Of a DNA stretch of 64,000 bases, positions 1-7,763 are shown piece by piece. Within the stretch, counting starts at the first letter, position 1. Each line of letters opens with the position of its first letter. The DNA comes from Niastella yeongjuensis (GTDB lineage: Bacteria > Bacteroidota > Bacteroidia > Chitinophagales > Chitinophagaceae), in assembly GCF_900110245.1 (NCBI RefSeq), contig NZ_FOCZ01000014.1:62001-126000 (forward strand). Reading direction: 5' to 3'. The notes under the pieces were generated by a model that made no database searches, was not told where the DNA came from, and was given only the letters and a program-made list of their open reading frames with translations. The position numbers and the translations under genes were made by a program.

Positions 1-9
1 CAAATAAAT

Positions 10-200
10 GCAGTGGGCAGAGGGCAGAAGGCAGAGAAGAAAGGCAATGATGAAAATGCAGGCAGAGGGCAGAAGGCAAATATGAAAACCACTGTATCTG
101 GAACTAAAAACTCACAACCCATAACCCAATTACCCAAGAACCTAATAACCTAAGAACCCAATAACTCGAAACTTTCAACTTTAAACTTTAAACTTTAAAC
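10..200 (-). repeat. Composite short-tandem-repeat cassette, copy 1
   Basis: Read on the minus strand away from the stop codon at 201-203, this stretch has three modules in order. First comes a 7-bp TTTAAAG-type array (about 170-200) that touches the stop codon. Next is an 8-bp GGTTATTG-type array (about 105-167). Last are two blocks of inverted GGCAGAR heptamers (61-79 and 10-36). The same order occurs at 32557-32744 and 63525-63732, and with one substitution at 53771-54000. No gene is visible here. Periods and order are seen directly; function is unknown. Confidence 0.8.
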
Positions 201-1517
201 TTACCTCCCCACAGCCACTCTTTTCAATTCAAATTCTTTAACCAACTTCTCCACTTCCATCCGGCTCACCGCTTTCTTCTGATCATCGATGTCGATAACA
301 TATAAATATCCTTTGTTGCCTGCAGTAGAAGTAAAAGCGCTTACCAGGTTAAACTGATCACTTAACAGTAATCGTCCGTTTGAAACATTCCACAATTCCC
401 TGGCGCACAAACAACCCATGGTAGGGGTTAATGGATACCAGGGTTTGTTCTTAAAATATTCCGGATCAATGGTAGTGCCGTGTGCGATGATGGAATTACG
501 GCCGAGTTTACCGGCATAAAATGCTTCTGTTACCGCGGCATTGGTTCGCAATGCAGGCGGTAGTAATTGCAGGTAGGCCCATAGCATATCACTGGAAGGG
601 GTCCAAACGGTGGTGTCACCCGCATGGAAGTAGGTTGTCCATTTACGCTCATAAGGCATTATCAGTTGTAGATTGGGCGTTGGGCCTATCAATTTATTAT
701 AGGTAACTGCAGTACCCTGAATGCTGTACACGCCTTGCGGAGTATTGCCATCTGGCAGAAAATAAGGAAGACCCGAGGCTGAACGGGCCAGTTGTTCAAA
801 AACCAGTAACCGTCCTTCGGCTGTTCGCATAAAACTGCCATCTGCATTTTGAATAATGGCCAGTCCGCCATAATCACGGCTATGCCGTTGCAATGAATAG
901 ATGACTTTTTTCTTTACAGTTTGCTGATACCTGAATAACTCAAGCAGGTCATTATTTGTGGGTGGTTGATAATGCGTATAGGTGTTCAGGTATTTATCCA
1001 GTTCGTTCAGTACTGTGTTGGTGGCGTAGTTGGGGAATTGTTCTTTGATCCTTTTTTTAATGGTGGCTGCATTCACGGTTGCCGAATCGTACCGCAAGCT
1101 ATAGGCAGCGGCAATGGCAAACAACAAAGGGTTGGTTTCTTTTGCCAGCAGCAGTTGAATGCTTTGAATATACTGTTCGGGAAACACGCCATACACGGTT
1201 TCGAGCATGGCCCGTTTGGTATCATATTGTAAAGAATCGTATTGAACAAATAACTGGGTAATACCCAACTGGGTGGTATCGTTATCGAGCATAAACTGAA
1301 CAATGGCGCGGCAGGCGGCTTCATACCGGTATTCGGTATTACTGTCGAGGGGCGATAAAAACGCTTTGCCCACTACATTCTCGTGCAGATCTTTTAGTAA
1401 TAATTGCCGCTTTTTATATAGCACAAAATCGCTATAAATGTCTTCCCGGCGCGGCTGCGCCTCAGATACGTATTGTAAGAAAATCAGTAAACAAAGAAGT
1501 ACGGCCCTACCAATCAT
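201..1517 (-). CDS. Secreted YkuD-like (L,D-transpeptidase fold) protein
   Basis: 438 aa with an N-terminal signal peptide (about residues 1-20) ending in SEAQ. The middle, residues 60-215, is uncharacterised and probably helical. The C-terminal half has YkuD-like signposts: a TPQGVYSI strand near 259-266, His346 in an AHG motif, and Cys369 and Cys371 in MGCLC where L,D-transpeptidases keep their S/T-x-G-C nucleophile motif. The family cross-links or attaches proteins to peptidoglycan in the periplasm; that activity is inferred here. The spacing from His to Cys is longer than the classic motif and there are two cysteines, so it may be a divergent subfamily. The start is the ATG that gives the full signal peptide. 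The stop codon touches a repeat cassette; the nearest upstream gene, at 1760, is transcribed away from it. Confidence 0.5.
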   Translation of the reverse strand: MIGRAVLLCLLIFLQYVSEAQPRREDIYSDFVLYKKRQLLLKDLHENVVGKAFLSPLDSNTEYRYEAACRAIVQFMLDNDTTQLGITQLFVQYDSLQYDTKRAMLETVYGVFPEQYIQSIQLLLAKETNPLLFAIAAAYSLRYDSATVNAATIKKRIKEQFPNYATNTVLNELDKYLNTYTHYQPPTNNDLLELFRYQQTVKKKVIYSLQRHSRDYGGLAIIQNADGSFMRTAEGRLLVFEQLARSASGLPYFLPDGNTPQGVYSIQGTAVTYNKLIGPTPNLQLIMPYERKWTTYFHAGDTTVWTPSSDMLWAYLQLLPPALRTNAAVTEAFYAGKLGRNSIIAHGTTIDPEYFKNKPWYPLTPTMGCLCARELWNVSNGRLLLSDQFNLVSAFTSTAGNKGYLYVIDIDDQKKAVSRMEVEKLVKEFELKRVAVGR

Positions 1518-1709
1518 AATTGTAAATATACTTTACCCGCTGAAAAAAAATCTTTAATAATCTGTAACTTCAGCAACCTGTAGTCAGATAAAACTGCTTA
1601 CAGCCGGGTACTCAGCAAGAAACGTGCCCCCGCTCATAACCCCCACCCATCAAAGTATTGTTACCGAATGCTGCTACAACTATAGCAGTAGCAACGGGTT
1701 AGTTGCAGA

Positions 1710-1751
1710 CTTGTCAACTTGTTAACCAATCAACATATCAACTCGTCAACC
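1710..1751 (-). repeat. 8-bp GTTAACAG-type array before a start codon
   Basis: About five degenerate 8-bp units (consensus CTTGTCAA/CTCGTCAA on the plus strand) end nine bases before the ATG at 1760. The orientation matches the array at 13238-13270, which also precedes a plus-strand gene, and is opposite to arrays that follow stop codons (13177-13203, 46402-46450). Confidence 0.75.
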
Positions 1752-1759
1752 TTAACTCT

Positions 1760-3163
1760 ATGTCAAAAGATTATGCATCAACCCGCCGGAAATTTTTAAA
1801 ACAGTTAACGGCCACCAGCGCTATGCTGGCTGCCGGTCCGTTCGCTTCCGTTGCCAACCCTGAACAACTGGAAGAGCGCATCATCCGGTATCAACGCCCC
1901 ATCAGTGCCAATGATACCATTCGAATAGGCCTTATTGGTACCGGCATTATGGGGCACAACGACTTGCAAACCGCCCTGAAAGTACCGGGCGTGGAACTGG
2001 CCGGCGCCTGCGATCTGTACAAAGGCCGGTTAGACAGAATGCAGGAACTGTACGGCAGCAGTTTGTACACCACCCAGGACTATCGCGAATTACTCAACAA
2101 AAAAGACATCGATGCGGTGATCATTGCCACCAGCGATCACTGGCATGCCCGTATTGCCACCGATGCCCTTCGCAAACAAAAACATGTGTATTGCGAAAAA
2201 CCCATGGTACATAAATTATGGGAAGGGCTGCCATTGATCGGGGCACACCGGTTGAGTAAAAAAGTGATGCAGGTGGGCAGTCAGCGCGTTAGCAGCATTG
2301 CATACATCAAAGCAAAAGAATTATACAAAGCCGGTGAAATCGGCGCCCTCAATTGTGTGGAAGCCACCTACGACCGGCAAAGCGCCATCGGCGCCTGGGA
2401 ATACACCATCCCAACCGATGCATCGCCCTCAACGGTTGACTGGCGCAAATATGTGACCGGCATGCCGCAAACACCCTTCGACCCAAAGAAGTTCTTCTGG
2501 TGGCGCAATTATAAAGCATTCGGTACGGGTATGGCAGGCGATCTGTTTGTGCATCTGATCTCGGGTATTCATATGATCACTGACTCCTATGGCCCCACCC
2601 GCATTGTATCGAGCGGACAACTCTCTTATTGGAAAGATGGCCGGGATGTGCCGGACGTGATGACTGCTATTATGGATTATCCGGCAACAAAAACGCATCC
2701 GGCTTTTCAGGTAATGCTGCGGGTGAATTTCATCAGTGGCGGTGGTAATAAAAGCAATATCAGGTTATATGGCACCGAAGGTATGATAGAGCTGGATGGC
2801 AATGGCTTCACCATTACCCACAGCATGCTGCCGAAAGCACCTGGCATTGGCGGTTACGATTCGCTGAACACCTTCCCTACCGCCATGCAGGAAGAATTGA
2901 AAAAACAATACAACGACCGCTGGTCGTCCGATGATCAGAAACGACCAGAAAAAGCGCCGGTAAAATATAAAGTGCAGGATGGCTACAGCGAGCACCTCGA
3001 TCATTTCACCAATTTCTTCGATGCCATCCGCAATGGCACGCAGGCCAATGAAGCACCGGAATTCGCCTTCCGGGCTGCCGCACCCTGTTTGGCGGCCAAT
3101 GACAGTTATTTTCAAAAAAGGATCATTTATTGGGATCCCGTTAATATGAGGTTGAAAGCATAA
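1760..3163 (+). CDS. Tat-exported Gfo/Idh/MocA family oxidoreductase
   Basis: 467 aa. The chosen ATG gives a textbook twin-arginine signal, S-T-R-R-K-F-L-K at residues 7-14, followed by a hydrophobic Ala-rich stretch; an in-frame upstream start at 1703 lies inside a repeat array and is rejected. The Rossmann fold begins at IGLIGTGIMG (56-65), and the family's EKP motif is at 146-148 (CEKPM). Such proteins are NAD(P)-dependent dehydrogenases or glycosidase-like enzymes acting on sugars or inositols. Bacteroidota carry many Tat-secreted copies, often in glycan utilisation, but the substrate cannot be read from the sequence. It folds before export and should act in the periplasm. The next gene, 200 bp downstream on the same strand, is another oxidoreductase; a long heptamer array starts right after this stop codon. 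Confidence 0.88.
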   Translation: MSKDYASTRRKFLKQLTATSAMLAAGPFASVANPEQLEERIIRYQRPISANDTIRIGLIGTGIMGHNDLQTALKVPGVELAGACDLYKGRLDRMQELYGSSLYTTQDYRELLNKKDIDAVIIATSDHWHARIATDALRKQKHVYCEKPMVHKLWEGLPLIGAHRLSKKVMQVGSQRVSSIAYIKAKELYKAGEIGALNCVEATYDRQSAIGAWEYTIPTDASPSTVDWRKYVTGMPQTPFDPKKFFWWRNYKAFGTGMAGDLFVHLISGIHMITDSYGPTRIVSSGQLSYWKDGRDVPDVMTAIMDYPATKTHPAFQVMLRVNFISGGGNKSNIRLYGTEGMIELDGNGFTITHSMLPKAPGIGGYDSLNTFPTAMQEELKKQYNDRWSSDDQKRPEKAPVKYKVQDGYSEHLDHFTNFFDAIRNGTQANEAPEFAFRAAAPCLAANDSYFQKRIIYWDPVNMRLKA

Positions 3164-3240
3164 AGGGCAGAGGGCAGAAGGCAGTGGGCAGAAGGCAGAG
3201 GGCAGAATGCAGAAAAAAATACAGCTATAAGCTGTAAGCC
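3164..3240 (+). repeat. GGCAGAR heptamer array followed by TTAYAGC heptamers
   Basis: Seven consecutive 7-bp units of the GGGCAGA type begin at the first base after the TAA stop at 3161-3163 (3164-3214). A second family follows at 3221-3240: inverted TTAYAGC units. The same second family appears in the mirror orientation before lysC (4483-4510). This is the clearest heptamer array in the window. Confidence 0.85.
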
Positions 3241-3296
3241 AATACACCGCTACACGCGGCAGGCTTCAAGTTGCGCGCTCTCGAACACGGCAGTCG

Positions 3297-3334
3297 CGAG
3301 CCCCCGCCCCTCCGGTGGAGGGGGCGGGGGCTCG
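3297..3334. repeat. GC-rich palindromic element
   Basis: A near-perfect inverted repeat with 17-bp arms (left arm CGAGCCCCCGCCCCTCC, right arm with one extra G) around a three-base loop. It lies 28 bp before the ATG of the dehydrogenase at 3363. The core CCCCTCCGGTGGAGGGG recurs at 49587-49605 and, with its loop inverted, inside the ligase gene near 29777-29796. The flanking motif AGTCGCGAG recurs near 29759 and 36493. Confidence 0.8.
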
Positions 3335-3362
3335 AATCAGAGAATCTTTGTTTCTTTGCACC

Positions 3363-4442
3363 ATGGCAGAAACAATATACTCGTACCAACAGTTATTCGA
3401 TTTTACCGAAAAGATATTTCTACATATGGGTTGTCCGTCAGCACAGGCTGGCCTCGCTGCCGAGGTGCTGTTAAATGCTGATCTGCGCGGCATCGATTCG
3501 CACGGCGTAGCCCGCCTCAGCGGGTATATTCGGTTGTGGGAAGCAAAACGGGTGAATGCCACGCCCAATATCCGCATCATTCATGAAACCCCGTCCACCG
3601 CTGTAGTGGATGGCGACAGCGGCCTGGGTTTGGTAGTGGCTCCTTATGCCATGCAGGTAGCTATTGAAAAAGCAAAGAAAGTAGGGACCGGTTGGGTAAG
3701 TGTGCAAAACAGCAATCACTTTGGGATTGCCGGCTATCATGCTATGATGGCCCTGGAGTATGACATGATCGGGATGGCCATGACGAATGCCAGTCCGCTC
3801 GTGGCGCCTACGTTCTCTACGGAGCGGTTATTGGGCACCAATCCCATTTGTGTAAGCATCCCTGCCGGCGAGGAACCTGCTTTTGTGGCCGACCTGGCCA
3901 CCACCACTGCCGCCAATGGCAAGCTGGAGATCTTACAACGTAAAGATCAGGAAGCCCCGCTGGGCTGGATCCAGGATAAAGAAGGCCATCCTTCTACCAA
4001 TGCCCATGAATTAAAAACCGGCGGTGCCCTGCTGCCCCTGGGCGGCGACCGTGAACACGGCAGCCATAAAGGATATGCCCTGGGCGCTGTTGTAGATATA
4101 TTCTCCGCCGTATTAAGCGGTGCCAATTACGGCCCCTGGGTACCTCCCTTCCCGGCCTATGTGCCCATGCCCACCGATATGCCCGGTAAAGGCATTGGTC
4201 ATTTCTTTGGTGCCATGCGGGTGGATGCCTTCCGCCCTGCCGCCGATTTCAAACAACATATGGACAACTGGATCCGTCGTTTCCGCAGCGCCAAAACCGT
4301 TGAAGGCGAGGAGAAAGTAATCATCCCCGGCGATCCTGAACGTGAAATGGAAGCCATTAGAATGAAAACCGGTATTCCTGTACTTGATGTTGTTGCGAAG
4401 GATTTAGCGGCGGTAGGGGAAAAGTTTGGCGTTACGCTATAG
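3363..4442 (+). CDS. Malate/L-lactate dehydrogenase family (LDH2/MDH2) oxidoreductase
   Basis: 359 aa, usual length for the NAD(P)H-dependent LDH2/MDH2 family, whose fold is unlike classical Rossmann dehydrogenases. Family marks are DLRGIDSHGVARLSGY near residues 40-55, the SNHFGIAGYHA block that carries the conserved His, and GTNPICVSIP. The reaction should be interconversion of a 2-oxoacid and a 2-hydroxyacid; the exact substrate (malate, lactate, ureidoglycolate, sulfolactate) cannot be decided. The ATG at 3363 matches the usual family start MxETxYSY; longer starts run into a GC palindrome. It may be cotranscribed with the upstream Tat oxidoreductase, but a 200-bp repeat-rich gap separates them. 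A TTTAAAG-type array begins at its stop codon. Confidence 0.87.
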   Translation: MAETIYSYQQLFDFTEKIFLHMGCPSAQAGLAAEVLLNADLRGIDSHGVARLSGYIRLWEAKRVNATPNIRIIHETPSTAVVDGDSGLGLVVAPYAMQVAIEKAKKVGTGWVSVQNSNHFGIAGYHAMMALEYDMIGMAMTNASPLVAPTFSTERLLGTNPICVSIPAGEEPAFVADLATTTAANGKLEILQRKDQEAPLGWIQDKEGHPSTNAHELKTGGALLPLGGDREHGSHKGYALGAVVDIFSAVLSGANYGPWVPPFPAYVPMPTDMPGKGIGHFFGAMRVDAFRPAADFKQHMDNWIRRFRSAKTVEGEEKVIIPGDPEREMEAIRMKTGIPVLDVVAKDLAAVGEKFGVTL

Positions 4443-4510
4443 TTCAAAGTTTAAAGTGTAAAGTTCAGTGTTCCCCGCCTTTGGCTTACAGCTTATAGCT
4501 TTCAGCTGTA
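4443..4510 (+). repeat. TTTAAAG array after a stop and TTAYAGC array before lysC
   Basis: 4443-4470 holds TTTAAAG-type heptamers starting directly after the TAG at 4440-4442. 4483-4510 holds four TTAYAGC-type heptamers, in the orientation opposite to 3221-3240. The second block ends 17 bp before the -7 box of lysC. Each block reads outward from the gene it lies next to. Confidence 0.75.
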
Positions 4511-4527
4511 TTCTGGGAACTGGTTAT

Positions 4528-4535
4528 TATCTTTG
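4528..4535 (+). promoter_or_regulatory. Bacteroidota -7 box before lysC
   Basis: TATCTTTG matches the TAnnTTTG -7 element known for Bacteroidota sigma-ABfr promoters. It lies 24 bp before the ATG. The best -33 candidate is a TTTC 24 bp upstream, a weak match. Confidence 0.5.
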
Positions 4536-4558
4536 CAGCCCTAAATAATATATCTGAG

Positions 4559-5884
4559 ATGAAAATCATGAAGTTTGGCGGTACCTCAGTGGGCAAACCC
4601 GAGCGGATGCACCAGGTAGCGCAACTGATCACCAAAGACGTCAGCGAGCCAAGAATTGTAGTGTTGAGCGCATTGAGCGGCACCACCAATTCATTAGTAG
4701 CTATTGGCGAAGCGATGGCCTCCGGAAATCGCGAGCAGGCTAAAGAATTGATCGATAAGCTGGAAGCGCATTACCAGTCCTTTATAAAGGAACTGGTGAA
4801 GACCGACAAGCTCTATGCTAAGGCAAAGAGCATTGTATCTGAGCACTTTGAGTTCCTGAACATCATCTTAAAGATATCTTTCAGTGAAGCCCTGAGCAAG
4901 GATATCCTGGCACAAGGGGAATTACTGTCTACCAAATTATTCAGCGTATACCTCGAAGAAAAAGGTATCGACCATATGCTGTTGCCTGCGTTGGAATTCA
5001 TGACCATCGATGCACAGGACGAACCTCAGCTGAGCACCATTAAAGTGAAACTGAGCCGCATTCTGCAACAAAACAGCGATAAAAAATTATTCATCACCCA
5101 GGGTTATATCTGCCGCAACTCCCGTGGTGAAGTAGATAATCTGAAACGTGGTGGCAGCGACTACACCGCCTCCCTGGTTGCAGCCGCAGCAAATGCTTCT
5201 GTTTGTGAGATCTGGACCGACATTGACGGTATGCACAACAACGATCCCCGCATCGTTAAAAAAACATTACCGATTGAACAACTGAGCTTTGAAGAAGCAG
5301 CCGAGCTGGCTTACTTCGGCGCCAAGATCTTACACCCTACCTGTATTTGGCCCGCCCAACAACAAAAGGTGCCCGTGAAATTGTTGAACACCATGGCGCC
5401 TGAAGCACTGGGAACAACCATTACCCAGGAAGCAGGTTCAGTAGGCGTGAAAGCCGTTGCAGCAAAAGATGGCATCATCACCATCAACATCAAAAGCAGC
5501 CGTATGCTGTTGGCCTATGGCTTCCTGAGAAAGATCTTTGAAGTGTTTGAAAAATACCGCACTTCCATCGATATGATCACTACTTCTGAAGTGGCTGTAT
5601 CAGTAACCATCGACAATGGTGGTAACCTGATGTCTATCGTAAAAGAGCTGGAGCCATTTGGCACTATCACGGTAGAACACGATCACACCATCATTTCTGT
5701 AGTAGGTAATGAAATTGCACAAACAAAGGATATCCTGAGCAAACTGTTCGATGCCTTAACACCCATACCCGTTCGTATGGTAAGCTATGGCGGCAGCAAG
5801 CACAACGTATCTATGCTGGTTCCTTCTTCTTACAAAACAACAACCCTGCAGTTATTGAATAAAGGGCTGTTTGGATTGGAATAG
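4559..5884 (+). CDS. lysC: Aspartate kinase (aspartokinase)
   Basis: 441 aa. Phosphorylates L-aspartate with ATP, the first step toward lysine/diaminopimelate, threonine and methionine, in the cytoplasm. The N-terminal kinase domain opens with the signature KFGGTSVG (residues 5-12), and the substrate loop RGGSDYTASL is near 197-206. Tandem ACT regulatory domains occupy about residues 300-441, ending in short beta and helix elements typical of monofunctional enzymes. It is not fused to homoserine dehydrogenase (about 440 against 800 aa). The start is ATG with a second in-frame ATG three codons later; the first is closer to the -7 box. Feedback control by lysine or threonine is a family property and the ligand is not predictable here. 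Monocistronic: arrays on both sides and a terminator downstream. Confidence 0.95.
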   Translation: MKIMKFGGTSVGKPERMHQVAQLITKDVSEPRIVVLSALSGTTNSLVAIGEAMASGNREQAKELIDKLEAHYQSFIKELVKTDKLYAKAKSIVSEHFEFLNIILKISFSEALSKDILAQGELLSTKLFSVYLEEKGIDHMLLPALEFMTIDAQDEPQLSTIKVKLSRILQQNSDKKLFITQGYICRNSRGEVDNLKRGGSDYTASLVAAAANASVCEIWTDIDGMHNNDPRIVKKTLPIEQLSFEEAAELAYFGAKILHPTCIWPAQQQKVPVKLLNTMAPEALGTTITQEAGSVGVKAVAAKDGIITINIKSSRMLLAYGFLRKIFEVFEKYRTSIDMITTSEVAVSVTIDNGGNLMSIVKELEPFGTITVEHDHTIISVVGNEIAQTKDILSKLFDALTPIPVRMVSYGGSKHNVSMLVPSSYKTTTLQLLNKGLFGLE

Positions 5885-5889
5885 TAGTG

Positions 5890-5920
5890 AAGGGCAGAAG
5901 GCAAAGGGCAGAGGGCAGAA
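5890..5920 (+). repeat. GGCAGAR heptamer array after lysC
   Basis: Four 7-bp units of the GGCAGAA/GGCAGAG type begin five bases after the lysC stop, in the sense orientation of lysC. Confidence 0.8.
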
Positions 5921-5955
5921 AATGAACTCGTTAAATTTGTAAAGTCTTATTAATT

Positions 5956-5991
5956 AAAAGCCGGTAACTTCTTTAGATGTTACCGGCTTTT
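5956..5991. terminator. Bidirectional terminator between lysC and the esterase gene
   Basis: Perfect 13-bp inverted repeat AAAAGCCGGTAAC / GTTACCGGCTTTT with a 10-nt loop. The A tract on the left and T tract on the right allow termination on both strands, which fits the convergent genes on either side. Confidence 0.85.
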
Positions 5992-6019
5992 ATATTAATA
6001 GTTTAGCAATGATTATTTG

Positions 6020-6071
6020 CCTTTCAACATTCAACTCTATCTTGTATTTCTTTGCCCTCTGCCCTCTGCCC
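6020..6071 (-). repeat. ATGTTGA and GGCAGAR arrays at a minus-strand stop
   Basis: Read leftwards from the stop codon at 6072-6074, three GGCAGAG-type heptamers (6053-6071) touch the stop, and two TTGAATG-type heptamers (6020-6035) follow farther out. Confidence 0.7.
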
Positions 6072-6989
6072 TTACTTCACCCAACCGCTCTTGGTCATCC
6101 ATTCCTGAACAAGATCCATCCACTTCACTTCACTCGTTTTGTTGGTTAACCCAAAACCATGACCACCTTTCTCGTACAGGTAAAAATCAAACGGCACTTT
6201 ATTCTTTTGCAGGGCGGTAGCAAACAATAACATGTTCTGCACTTTTACGGTGCTGTCGTCTTCGGCATGCACCAGGTAAGTAGGGGGTGTTTTTTTAGTC
6301 ACCTGCAATTCATTGGAGTATTCTTCTTTCTTTTCGGGCGAAGGGTTCTTCCCGATTAAATTATCCCGTGAGCCCATATGGCAAATACTATCGGCAAAAC
6401 TTATAACGGGGTAAACCAGCACCATAAAATCAGGGCGCAGGTTGACCTTTTTACCTGCATCGATATACGCATGATTAAAATGCGTACCGGCAGTAGAAGC
6501 AAGGTGTCCACCAGCTGAAAACCCGATGATGCCCACCCGGCTTTTATCGATCTCCCACTCTTTGGCGCGGTCACGCACCAGCTGAATAGCCCGTTGCGCA
6601 TCCTGTATAGGCCCTATTTCTTTATTTACCATAGTTACGTCGCTGGGTAACCTGTATTTTAAAACGAAGGCGGTTACGCCCATGTCGTTAAACCGTTTGG
6701 CCACATCGCTGCCTTCATGTACCGCAGCCACCATGCGATAGCCACCGCCGGGTATAACAATTACAGCGGCGCCATTGGCTTTTTCTTTGGGCGGGAGGTA
6801 AACGGTGAGGGTGGGCCGGCTGATCTTGCCTATCATGATCCTGCCTGAGACGCTAGTATCCGCTTTTTCTTCATCAGGTACCTGTTTTGAATTGGGAATT
6901 GAATCGGGGTACAGCGGAATAACGGTTTGGGCGTAAGGTATCAAGGAAAAACAAATTAAGGTTACAGAAAGAGAGAGTAGTTTTTTCAT
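6072..6989 (-). CDS. Secreted alpha/beta hydrolase (acetyl-esterase/BD-FAE type)
   Basis: 305 aa with a signal peptide ending near YAQ (residues 1-21). The alpha/beta-hydrolase core shows the oxyanion motif PGGGY at 80-84, the nucleophile Ser158 in GFSAGG, an acid near Asp244/Asp245 (HAEDDSTV), and His277 in GGHGFG. That makes a complete Ser-Asp-His triad. This subfamily removes acetyl or other acyl groups from plant polysaccharides or small esters; the natural substrate is not known and no polysaccharide-utilisation genes flank it. Likely periplasmic. A TAAATTTG box 17 bp before the start on the minus strand may be its promoter. Confidence 0.82.
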   Translation of the reverse strand: MKKLLSLSVTLICFSLIPYAQTVIPLYPDSIPNSKQVPDEEKADTSVSGRIMIGKISRPTLTVYLPPKEKANGAAVIVIPGGGYRMVAAVHEGSDVAKRFNDMGVTAFVLKYRLPSDVTMVNKEIGPIQDAQRAIQLVRDRAKEWEIDKSRVGIIGFSAGGHLASTAGTHFNHAYIDAGKKVNLRPDFMVLVYPVISFADSICHMGSRDNLIGKNPSPEKKEEYSNELQVTKKTPPTYLVHAEDDSTVKVQNMLLFATALQKNKVPFDFYLYEKGGHGFGLTNKTSEVKWMDLVQEWMTKSGWVK

Positions 6990-7006
6990 ACATTCCTACT
7001 TATAAT

Positions 7007-7014
7007 CAAATTTA
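7007..7014 (-). promoter_or_regulatory. Possible -7 box of the esterase gene
   Basis: TAAATTTG on the minus strand matches TAnnTTTG and sits 17 bp before the ATG at 6989. No clear -33 TTTG at the usual 19-23 bp spacing. Confidence 0.4.
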
Positions 7015-7169
7015 CTTTTTTGATTTAAAAATAGCCAGCCATTCTTTCCCCCGCCGGCAAATTCCCTTCCCCAGCCGGAATTGGCTGAATATTAAGTTAA
7101 ATGGCCGCCACTACCGGTTATACCAATCAGAAAGAAGGTCAATTTTGTAGAAACGCAAAAGCCTGAAAT

Positions 7170-7592
7170 ATGAAAAAAATATACCTTATTTACCTGCCTG
7201 CATTTTTACTCCTCATTTCAGCCTGCAAGAAAGACAAATCCACCCCTCCCATTGAAAACCTGTTAACCAGTAAAAACTGGACATTATTTGATTACTACGC
7301 CCCTAACTACATCAATTTTTCCCCACACTTTGAAGGCACACTAAGTTTTAAAAGAGGGGGCCAGGCCGGGTACACCGATACAATCGGACAGTTGTATTCC
7401 GGTACCTGGGAACATATTTATCACGATGACACGGAAAAACACAGCCTCTACATCAAATTGGTAAATCCTGCTACGCAGGATGAAATAATCGAATACTATG
7501 ATCACATCGAGTTTCTCGACGACAGGCATTTCACAGCCTATGTGTATGCAGGTTTCAGCGAAAACTACTTTCAATTCCAGGAGAAACGCTAA
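7170..7592 (+). CDS. Small lipoprotein of unknown function
   Basis: 140 aa. Residues 1-18 form a lipoprotein signal and Cys19 follows LLISA, giving a good lipobox. After KKDKSTPP the mature part looks like a compact beta-rich domain with W39 and W70-containing strands, similar in size to lipocalin-like or META-type lipoproteins of Bacteroidota; I cannot place it in a named family. It should be anchored in the inner or outer membrane facing the periplasm. It is a lone gene facing queA, with a bidirectional terminator between them and a heptamer array touching its stop. Confidence 0.72.
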   Translation: MKKIYLIYLPAFLLLISACKKDKSTPPIENLLTSKNWTLFDYYAPNYINFSPHFEGTLSFKRGGQAGYTDTIGQLYSGTWEHIYHDDTEKHSLYIKLVNPATQDEIIEYYDHIEFLDDRHFTAYVYAGFSENYFQFQEKR

Positions 7593-7617
7593 GAGGGCAG
7601 AAGGCAGAAGGCAGAGA
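7593..7617 (+). repeat. GGCAGAR heptamer array after the lipoprotein gene
   Basis: Three GGCAGAA/GGCAGAG units begin at the first base after the TAA at 7590-7592, in the sense orientation of the gene. Confidence 0.8.
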
Positions 7618-7654
7618 GAAATACACTTTAGCGCGGCCACTACTGGCTAAACAT

Positions 7655-7695
7655 AAAAAAGCCAGTAACAGTATTTAGCTGCTACTGGCTTTGTA
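7655..7695. terminator. Bidirectional terminator between lipoprotein gene and queA
   Basis: Arms AAAGCCAGTA (7658-7667) and TACTGGCTTT (7683-7692), extended by three further pairs after one mismatch, with A and T tracts on the two sides. Confidence 0.8.
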
Positions 7696-7730
7696 TTATT
7701 TAGTAAGTCTTTTCGAAATTCGGAGGCCAT

Positions 7731-7763
7731 CTCTGCCTTTTGCCCATTGCCTTCTGCCCTGCC
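7731..7763 (-). repeat. GGCAGAR heptamer array touching the queA stop
   Basis: Degenerate heptamers on the minus strand (GGCAGAA, GGCAATG, GGCAAAA types) run outward from the base next to the queA stop codon at 7764-7766. Confidence 0.75.

Noticed and set aside
1703-1759. Longer N-terminus of the Gfo/Idh/MocA protein
   Set aside because: The extra codons come from an 8-bp repeat array and would bury the twin-arginine signal.
3164-3240. CRISPR array
   Set aside because: Units are 7 bp and contiguous, with no spacers and no cas genes in the window.
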